Origin: AWTP1-13 sp036280295
Lineage (GTDB): Bacteria > Pseudomonadota > Alphaproteobacteria > Rhizobiales > Hyphomicrobiaceae
Direction: 5' to 3'
DNA length: 21,197 nt
Assembly (NCBI GenBank): GCA_036280295.1
Contig: DASURA010000325.1
Location: 1-21,197, forward strand
Below the pieces are notes generated by a model that was not told where the DNA came from, ran no database searches, and saw nothing but the letters and a program-made list of their open reading frames with translations. How positions within the stretch are numbered: position 1 is the first letter of the stretch; the number at the start of each line of letters is the position of its first letter. Both the position numbers and the translations under genes were made by a program. Positions 14,310 to 21,197 of this stretch are shown in pieces.

Positions 14310-15506
14310 ATGCCAGCCACAGACCGCAACCGCATCGTCATTGTCGGCGCCGCCCGGACCGCCATCGGCGGCTTTCAAGGCGCGTTCGCCTCGCTGACGG
14401 CGGCCCAGCTCGGCAGCGCTGCCATCACTGCCGCGTTGGAGCGTGCCGGGCTCAAGCCCGAGGATGTGAGCGAGGTGCAGATGGGGTGCGTGCTGCCGGC
14501 GGGTCAGGGCCAGGCGCCGGCACGCCAAGCGGCGCTGGGCGCAGGTCTGCCGTATTCGGTGCCGTGCACGACCGTCAACAAGATGTGCGGCTCAGGCATG
14601 AAGACGGTGATGATGGCCTACGACGCCCTTCACGCGCGGCCCGCCGACATCGTGGTGGCGGGTGGCATGGAGAGCATGACCAATGCGCCGTACCTGCTGC
14701 CCAAGATGCGCGCCGGCGCCCGGCTCGGCCACACCGAGATCAAGGACCACATGTTCCTCGACGGCCTGGAGGACGCCTACGACAAGGGCCGCCTGATGGG
14801 CACCTTCGCCGAGGATACGGCTCAGCACTACCAGTTCACGCGCGAGGCCCAGGACGCGTTCGCCACCGAGAGCCTGAAGCGCGCCAGGCAGGCCAACGAG
14901 GACGGCTCGTTTGCCAAGGAGATCGTCTCCGTGGCGGTGAAGAGCCGCTCCGGCACCGCCGACGTCGCCCGCGACGAGCAGCCGTTTACGGCCGATCCGG
15001 CCAAGATCCTCAAACTCAAGCCGGCGTTCCGCGATGGCGGCACGGTGACGGCCGCCAACTCCAGCTCGATCTCCGACGGTGCGGCGGCGCTTGTCCTGAT
15101 GCGCGAGAGCGAGGCTCAGCGGCGCAAGCTGACGCCGCTGGCGCGCATTGCCGGCATCGCCGGCGTGGCTCAGGAGCCGGCGTGGTTCACCACCGCACCG
15201 GTGTTCGCCATGCGCAAGCTGCTGGAGCAGGTGGGCTGGAGCAGCGGTGACGTCGGGCTCTACGAGATCAACGAGGCGTTCGCCGTGGTGGCGATGGCGG
15301 CGATGCGCGATCTCGACTTGCCGCACGACAAGGTCAACGTGCACGGCGGCGCCTGCGCGCTGGGCCATCCGATCGGCGCCTCCGGCGCCCGCATCATCGT
15401 GACGCTGCTGGCTGCGATGGAAAAATACGGGCATGCCAAGGGCGTCGCCTCGCTCTGCATCGGCGGCGGCGAGGCCACGGCAGTGGCGGTCGAGCGGATC
15501 GCATGA
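14310..15506 (+). CDS. Acetyl-CoA acetyltransferase / thiolase
   Basis: The 398-residue thiolase carries all active-site elements: the nucleophile Cys in VNKMCGSGMK (C93), NEAF in LYEINEAFAV, GHPIGASG with H353, and the second catalytic Cys in CIGGGEATA (C383). It would condense two acetyl-CoA to acetoacetyl-CoA or cleave 3-ketoacyl-CoA. Length and motifs fit biosynthetic (PhaA/AtoB-type) as well as degradative enzymes, so no symbol is given. The ATG at 14310 is preceded by GGAGAG. It is the first gene of a run with ATGA overlaps into an SRPBCC protein. Leucine degradation ends in acetoacetate and acetyl-CoA, so with the mccB-like gene 4 kb away a shared catabolic role is possible. Confidence 0.92.
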   Translation: MPATDRNRIVIVGAARTAIGGFQGAFASLTAAQLGSAAITAALERAGLKPEDVSEVQMGCVLPAGQGQAPARQAALGAGLPYSVPCTTVNKMCGSGMKTVMMAYDALHARPADIVVAGGMESMTNAPYLLPKMRAGARLGHTEIKDHMFLDGLEDAYDKGRLMGTFAEDTAQHYQFTREAQDAFATESLKRARQANEDGSFAKEIVSVAVKSRSGTADVARDEQPFTADPAKILKLKPAFRDGGTVTAANSSSISDGAAALVLMRESEAQRRKLTPLARIAGIAGVAQEPAWFTTAPVFAMRKLLEQVGWSSGDVGLYEINEAFAVVAMAAMRDLDLPHDKVNVHGGACALGHPIGASGARIIVTLLAAMEKYGHAKGVASLCIGGGEATAVAVERIA

Positions 15507-15934
15507 CGGCGATCCATACTGAGATCGAGATCGCCGCGCCGGCATCCAAGGTGTGGGATATTCTCATCGCCACCGACAGGTGGAGCGAGTGGAACCCCTT
15601 CGCGCGGATGCAAGGCCATGCGGCCGTGGGCGCGCGGGTCGAGATAACGCTTACCCCGCCGGGCAAAAGCGCGATGGGGATCCGTCCCAGGATCGTCAAG
15701 CTGGACCCTGGACACGAGCTCAGGTGGCTGGGGCATCTCGGCGTACCGGGGCTGTTTGATGGCGAGCACAGCTTCCGCGTCACGCCGGCAGGCGCGGGGC
15801 GCTGCCGCTTCGAGCACTTCGAGACCTTCTCCGGCCTGCTGCGCGCGCCGATCCTGTGGCTGGTCGGCGATAGCACCCGCCGTGGCTTCGAGGCCATGAA
15901 CATTGCGCTGAAGGCGAGGGCCGAGGGCGCATGA
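15503..15934 (+). CDS. SRPBCC (START-like) family protein
   Basis: This is a 143-residue single-domain protein of the SRPBCC fold, a hydrophobic-ligand-binding helix-grip fold. The N-terminal TEIEIAAPASKVWDILI, the following DRWSEWNPFA, and the late LDPGHELRWLGHLG with a C-terminal helix (RGFEAMNIALKARAE) are the usual marks of polyketide cyclase/START-like proteins. The ligand is not predictable. It overlaps the thiolase stop by ATGA and the next gene's start in the same way, so all three are probably co-translated. Confidence 0.88.
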   Translation: MTAIHTEIEIAAPASKVWDILIATDRWSEWNPFARMQGHAAVGARVEITLTPPGKSAMGIRPRIVKLDPGHELRWLGHLGVPGLFDGEHSFRVTPAGAGRCRFEHFETFSGLLRAPILWLVGDSTRRGFEAMNIALKARAEGA

Positions 15935-16719
15935 TCCCGGATGAGGTGCGCGCCCACATTGCCGCCAGGCTCGAGGCGGTGGCAGCCGAGGAGGGCGTGC
16001 GCATTCTCTACGCCGCGGAGTCGGGCAGCCGCGCCTGGGGCTTCCCGTCGCCCGATAGCGACTACGACGTACGTTTCCTCTACGCGCACGAGCGCGACTG
16101 GTACGTGAGCCTCGCCGAGGCGCCTGACGTGATCGAGCGTCCGCTCGATAAGTTGCGCGTCGACCTTGCCGGCTGGGATATCCGCAAGGCGCTGCGGCTG
16201 CTGCTGCGGTCGAACCCCGCACTCTACGAGTGGCTGGTATCGTCGATCGTCTACGTGGACTCCCCGTTGCGCACGGAGCTCAGCACCCTGTTCGAGGCGG
16301 CGGGATCGCCGCGGGCGCTGGCGCATCATTATTGGAGCATTGCGCACGGGCAGTGGAAGTCGGAGATCGAGGGTAGAGCGGAGGTCCGCCTCAAGAAATA
16401 CCTCTATATCGTGCGCCCGCTGCTCTCCTTGGCCTGGGTCGTGCAACATGGTGGGCCGCCTCCGATGGCGATCGACGATCTGCTGGAGCGGTCGGCAGTA
16501 CCGCCGGAGCCGCGTCGCGCCATTGACGCTCTGCTCGCCGAGAAGCGGACCACGCCGGAGCTCGGCACACGCCCGCCTTTTGCGGCAATCGACGCGTGGT
16601 CGGCGGCGGAGATCGATCGCCTTGAGCCCGGCCGGCTGCCGTGGCCAGAGCGCACGGATCCCGACACGCGCGCCGAGGCGGACCGCCTCTATCGCCGCAT
16701 CATTGGCATCACGTCGTAG
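15931..16719 (+). CDS. RlaP-like predicted nucleotidyltransferase
   Basis: This 262-residue protein belongs to the polymerase-beta nucleotidyltransferase superfamily. ESGSRAWGFPSPDSDYDVRF at 30-49 holds the GS motif and the two metal-binding Asp residues of the DSDYD block. The rest (DIRKALRLLLRSNPALYEWL, then KKYLYIVRPLLSLAWV) follows the family named RlaP, or YcgL in Bacillus. RlaP-type proteins have been proposed to act in RNA repair, but most have no proven substrate. The start overlaps the SRPBCC stop by ATGA. The YdcF-like gene follows 17 nt later. Its presence in an acyl-CoA operon is unexplained, and no RNA ligase gene is visible. Confidence 0.82.
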   Translation: MIPDEVRAHIAARLEAVAAEEGVRILYAAESGSRAWGFPSPDSDYDVRFLYAHERDWYVSLAEAPDVIERPLDKLRVDLAGWDIRKALRLLLRSNPALYEWLVSSIVYVDSPLRTELSTLFEAAGSPRALAHHYWSIAHGQWKSEIEGRAEVRLKKYLYIVRPLLSLAWVVQHGGPPPMAIDDLLERSAVPPEPRRAIDALLAEKRTTPELGTRPPFAAIDAWSAAEIDRLEPGRLPWPERTDPDTRAEADRLYRRIIGITS

Positions 16720-16736
16720 TCGGCGGAGGAGGCCCC

Positions 16737-17558
16737 TTGTTCTTCGTCCTGGCGAAGGTGGTGTGGTTCCTGGCTCAGCCGTCCTCGCTGATGGTGGGCT
16801 CCGTGATGATGGGTGCGGCGCTGATTCGCAGCACGCGCTGGTGCCGGCCCGCGCGCGTCCTGCTGTGGGGCGGGCTCGTCGCGCTGCTGGTCGGCGGGCT
16901 TTCGCCCATCGGCGACATCCTGATCCGACCGCTGGAGGATCGCTTCGCCCGCGCGGTGATCGACAGCGAGAGCGCCGGCCAGGCGCCCATTGCGGGCATC
17001 ATCGTGCTGGGCGGTGCGGAGGACTCGCGCGCGCCTGAAGCGGGGCAGCTGGCCTCGCTCAACGAGGCGGCGGAGCGCTACACCGAGGCGGTGGCGCTGG
17101 CCCGCCGCCTGCCGGAGGCGCGTCTCGTCTTCACCGGCGGCTCCGGCATGCTCATCAAGACCGGCCCGCAGGAGGCGGACGTGGCCGGCCGCCTGTTCGA
17201 GGCGCTGGGCATCCCCAGGTCCCGGCTCACGCTGGAATCCAAGTCGCGCAACACCTACGAGAATGCCCAGTTCACCGCGCGCCTCCTCGCGCCCAAGGCG
17301 GGCGAGCGCTGGCTGCTCGTTACCTCGGCCTGGCACATGCCGCGCGCCATGGGCAGCTTCCGCCGCGCCGGATTTGACGTGGAGCCCTGGCCCGTCGACT
17401 ACCGCGCCTCGCGCGGCGCCAGCATCGTGCGACTGCAGAGCTCAGTTCCAGAGGGGCTGCGCCGGATCGACTTTGTCATGAAGGAGTACGTGGGCCTTAT
17501 CGTCTACTATGCGACCGGCCGGACCAGCGCGCTTTGGCCGGGCCCCCTGATGCGATGA
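16737..17558 (+). CDS. YdcF/SanA-like DUF218 membrane protein
   Basis: Read from TTG 16737, the protein has 273 residues. Hydrophobic segments lie at about 2-30 and 41-56. A DUF218 domain follows: IIVLGGAEDS at 88-97, VFTGGSG at 131-137, ESKSRNTYENA at 167-177, and VTSAWHMPRA at 195-204. Homologues are inner-membrane proteins with roles in envelope or peptidoglycan integrity. TTG 16737 is chosen because GGAGGAGG sits 4 nt before it; the open frame from 16641 overlaps the upstream gene and encodes a His/Arg-rich stretch. It ends 2 bp from the convergent lipoprotein gene. Confidence 0.85.
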   Translation: MFFVLAKVVWFLAQPSSLMVGSVMMGAALIRSTRWCRPARVLLWGGLVALLVGGLSPIGDILIRPLEDRFARAVIDSESAGQAPIAGIIVLGGAEDSRAPEAGQLASLNEAAERYTEAVALARRLPEARLVFTGGSGMLIKTGPQEADVAGRLFEALGIPRSRLTLESKSRNTYENAQFTARLLAPKAGERWLLVTSAWHMPRAMGSFRRAGFDVEPWPVDYRASRGASIVRLQSSVPEGLRRIDFVMKEYVGLIVYYATGRTSALWPGPLMR

Positions 17559-17560
17559 AG

Positions 17561-17998
17561 TCAAGAATCCGACTTGCGTCCCAACTCTGCGTCGATGTCG
17601 ATGGTCTTGCAGTTCCTGGCGGCAAGCTGGCGGTTGTAGGACTCGATCCGCGCCCGGTCGCGCCGATACTCGGCCTCGCGGTCGAGCCCCTTGCTGGAGC
17701 CGCCGAGAACGCCGGTAGCAAGCTTGTTGGCGCCCACCGCCAGCCCCGACGTGGGGACCTCGCTGCCGCGCTGCCGCAGCCGGCTGATGGTGACCATGAT
17801 GGCACCCCTGAGGTGCCGGCAGTCTGTTGCCTGCTCCTGGCCGCTCATGTGGTAGGTGCCCTCGGCATCCATGTCACCGCTCTTCATCGGCTGCACCACC
17901 TCGCTCTTCTTGAAGGGGGGTGGCGTGTAGCCGGGAATCGCCGCCGCGCAGGCAGCGAGCAGTGGGAGTACGCAGAGGATGATCGTGCGGAGGACCAT
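17561..17998 (-). CDS. Small lipoprotein, hypothetical
   Basis: The 145-residue product begins with a lipoprotein signal: MVLRTII, a hydrophobic core, and the lipobox LAAC at 14-17 (C17). The mature part has a Pro-rich start (GYTPPPFKKSEVVQP), then a region around GTYHMSGQEQATDCRHLRG, and a charged C-terminal helix (AEYRRDRARIESYNRQL). One extra Cys pair might form a disulphide. ATG 17998 has AAGGA at a short spacing. I do not recognise a named family. It is convergent with the YdcF-like gene and divergent from the rhodanese gene. Confidence 0.8.
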   Translation of the reverse strand: MVLRTIILCVLPLLAACAAAIPGYTPPPFKKSEVVQPMKSGDMDAEGTYHMSGQEQATDCRHLRGAIMVTISRLRQRGSEVPTSGLAVGANKLATGVLGGSSKGLDREAEYRRDRARIESYNRQLAARNCKTIDIDAELGRKSDS

Positions 17999-18127
17999 GC
18001 GTCCTTGGCTAGCTGATTTGCGCCAGCGTATCCAAGGAAACATGGCGCCGAGAGGGCCGGCCGCAGTAACATGTCGCCGCAACCGTGACGCGTAAGCCAA
18101 AACGCTGGTTATCTGGAGGATTGCCCT

Positions 18128-18535
18128 TTGCCGCAGCACATCACCAAGAGCGCGATGTCGATGGTGGAAGCCGCCAAGCGCGAGCTGGAGGAGATCGAGG
18201 CCGCCGACGCGGTGAAGCTGGTGGGCCGCGATGACGTGGTGCTGGTCGACATCCGCGATGTGCGGGAGCTCGCCCGTGACGGCAAGGTGCCCGGCGCCGT
18301 CCACGCCCCGCGCGGCATGCTTGAGTTCTGGATCGACCCGGTGAGCCCATACTTCAAGCCGGTGTTCGGCCAGGACAAGCAATACGTCTTCTTCTGTGCC
18401 GGCGGTCTGCGCTCGGCGCTCGCCGCCAAGACGGCGCAGGACATGGGCCTGAAGCCGGTGGCGCACATTCTGGGCGGCTTCGGCGCATGGAAGAAGGCGG
18501 GCGGGCCGGTGGAGGCCGCAGACGACAAGAAATAG
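18128..18535 (+). CDS. Rhodanese-like domain protein
   Basis: This is a 135-residue single rhodanese domain. DDVVLVDIRDVRELARDGKVPGAVHAPRG is the usual N-terminal half (strand, then DxR). The active-site loop is FFCAGGLRSA with Cys90, followed by LGGFGAWKKAGGPV. It is likely a cytoplasmic sulphurtransferase or a persulphide carrier. TTG 18128 has GGAGG 9 nt upstream; ATG codons at residues 10 and 12 are alternatives. The region to the divergent lipoprotein gene (17999-18127) contains CCAGCGT and ACGCTGG arms, about 70 bp apart. Confidence 0.88.
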   Translation: MPQHITKSAMSMVEAAKRELEEIEAADAVKLVGRDDVVLVDIRDVRELARDGKVPGAVHAPRGMLEFWIDPVSPYFKPVFGQDKQYVFFCAGGLRSALAAKTAQDMGLKPVAHILGGFGAWKKAGGPVEAADDKK

Positions 18536-18638
18536 CGTTAGTCGACGGTAAGGCGGAAGCCGTCAGGCATGCGCGCAAGAGCCTCCGCGCCGGGCAACGG
18601 AACGCGGTTGGAGGATGTCGAGTAGGCAAGCAGCGCCC

Positions 18639-19253
18639 CTACGGCGCCTGCATGACGCCGATCACTTTGTTGTTGTTGGAAGATACAATCAGCACTACCG
18701 AGCCTTCGACGAGATAGCTCGTTCCGTGCAACTCCGGGAATTTGGAGATGAGGCTGTCGGGCATGGGCCGGAGATCAGGGCTCAGCGCCCTCTCGGGCGG
18801 GAGCACGGCACCGATCTGCGCATACGCCGGGGTGAGCGCCAGCGCGCCGGAGCCGCTATGCAGCTGCTGCCAGATCTCGCCCCTTTGTGCCTCGGTCAGA
18901 CTGCGCAGGCGAAACGCCACGATCGGCAGCTTGTCCAGGGAGGCGTTGCGGGCAGAGACTGTCGAGGGCACGGTCTCCCCGTCCATGGCGGCGCCTGGGA
19001 CCGTGAGCCTGCCGTTTACGAGGACGGCGGCAGCGGCGGCAGTAGCACCATCTGGCTTCGCGCTCGGCGCGGTCGTGCCGGCCTGCACGGGCAGCACTCT
19101 CCACATTGCCGGTGGCACAGAGTCGAGCGGCATCAGCTGCTGCGCCTGATCAGCCTTAGGGCCGGCACTCCATGCATCCGCCGAGGGCGCGGCCAGGCCT
19201 GACGCTCCCAGCAGCGCAGCAAGAGCAAGCGTGAGAGCCTGGGTCTTGGCCAT
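18639..19253 (-). CDS. DUF1236-like secreted protein
   Basis: The 204-residue product has a clear signal peptide (MAKTQALTLALAALLGASGLA, cleaved near SADA). A low-complexity Ala/Thr-rich middle follows. The C-terminal part (SLTEAQRGEIWQQL, then IGAVLPPERALSPDLRPMPD, FPELHGTSYLVEGSVVLIV, NNKVIGVMQAP) resembles the DUF1236 pattern of Rhizobiales exported proteins, whose function is unknown. ATG 19253 is chosen for the signal peptide; its Shine-Dalgarno is weak. The frame extends to 19379 with Arg-rich residues and is rejected. It is divergent from the mccB-like gene. Confidence 0.72.
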   Translation of the reverse strand: MAKTQALTLALAALLGASGLAAPSADAWSAGPKADQAQQLMPLDSVPPAMWRVLPVQAGTTAPSAKPDGATAAAAAVLVNGRLTVPGAAMDGETVPSTVSARNASLDKLPIVAFRLRSLTEAQRGEIWQQLHSGSGALALTPAYAQIGAVLPPERALSPDLRPMPDSLISKFPELHGTSYLVEGSVVLIVSSNNNKVIGVMQAP

Positions 19254-19423
19254 TGGCGTGTCTTTCTGTGATGTGGCGACGCCAGGGGAAACCCGCCCGG
19301 GCGGGCGGGGTTCCGCGCGCCGGCGGCGTTGCCCGATCGGCGTGCCGCTCGCGCTGGTGGCGGATCTGAAGCGGGGCAAGTACGATGCGCCGTTCCTCAG
19401 CCATGGCCGCCCCGGATAGTTGA

Positions 19424-21031
<1,608 letters not shown>

Positions 21032-21092
21032 TTGTCACATTTAAAATAGCCTTTTCAGTACGGCACGCCTGAGCAAAGGGGGGCGATGTGCG

Positions 21093-21197
21093 ATGCCCGA
21101 TATTCCAGATTACCAGACGCTTATGCTTCCTGTTCTCCGGTTGGCGGCGAAAGGTGAGGTCACAGTACCCGGAATCGTTGGCGAGCTTGCCGCGGAT
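21093..21197 (+). CDS. Mrr-like restriction protein, N-terminus only
   Basis: An ATG at 21093, preceded by AAAGGGGGG, opens a frame to the right edge (35 codons). The start MPDIPDYQTLMLPVLRLAA and the following GEVTVPGIVGELA closely follow the N-terminal winged-helix domain of Mrr-type restriction endonucleases, which cleave methylated DNA. The catalytic domain would lie outside the window. The gene is 61 bp after mccB, where a short AT-rich stretch (ATTTAAAATAGCC) stands out. It is not expected in a leucine catabolic operon and may mark the edge of an acquired segment. Confidence 0.72.
   Translation, partial: MPDIPDYQTLMLPVLRLAAKGEVTVPGIVGELAAD

Overview
The window is GC-rich bacterial DNA and reads as an ordinary chromosome of an alphaproteobacterium. 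Hyphomicrobiales is my best guess. It rests on the GC-rich codon bias, a DUF1236-like secreted protein, an alphaproteobacterial-style cobalamin riboswitch with its btu operon, and a ChbG/GT2/GtrA cassette. No rRNA, tRNA, CRISPR array, transposase or phage gene was seen. TTG and GTG starts are frequent.

Left part (1-3529). A LysM plus periplasmic solute-binding protein runs off the left edge on the minus strand. Upstream of it, also on the minus strand, is a stand-alone dynamin-like GTPase. A 51-residue lysine-rich secreted peptide follows on the plus strand and ends in a hairpin. Then comes an unrecognised 142-residue protein.

Envelope sugar cassette (3611-5987, minus). Three genes overlap by 4 nt each: a polyprenyl-phosphate glycosyltransferase of the ArnC/GtrB type, a ChbG/HpnK-family deacetylase and a GtrA flippase-like membrane protein. 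Together they look like a system that makes, deacetylates and flips a lipid-linked sugar.

Vitamins (6234-12372, plus). ribA (GTP cyclohydrolase II) is followed by a hairpin region and then a clear cobalamin riboswitch. The riboswitch leads a TonB-dependent receptor and a complete ABC importer (binding protein, permease, ATPase), i.e. a btuB-F-C-D operon. A hairpin covering the btuB ribosome binding site suggests translational control by vitamin B12.

Lipid and acyl-CoA region (12438-21031). This holds a patatin-like hydrolase and, convergent to it, a small ABM/dimeric alpha-beta-barrel-like protein. After a short AT-rich intergenic region comes a tightly packed set: thiolase, SRPBCC protein, RlaP-like nucleotidyltransferase and YdcF-like protein. 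It is followed by a convergent lipoprotein, a rhodanese, a DUF1236-like secreted protein and the beta subunit of methylcrotonoyl-CoA carboxylase. At the right edge a gene begins whose first 35 codons match the N-terminal domain of Mrr restriction enzymes.

The main unexplained signals are a two-hairpin dispersed repeat present twice (3536-3615 and 7538-7629), the second copy inside the 5' end of btuB; the LysM-binding-protein / dynamin-like / Lys-rich peptide neighbourhood; the RlaP-like gene embedded in an acyl-CoA operon; and a 15-bp palindrome upstream of ribA. I found no system that I can claim is new.
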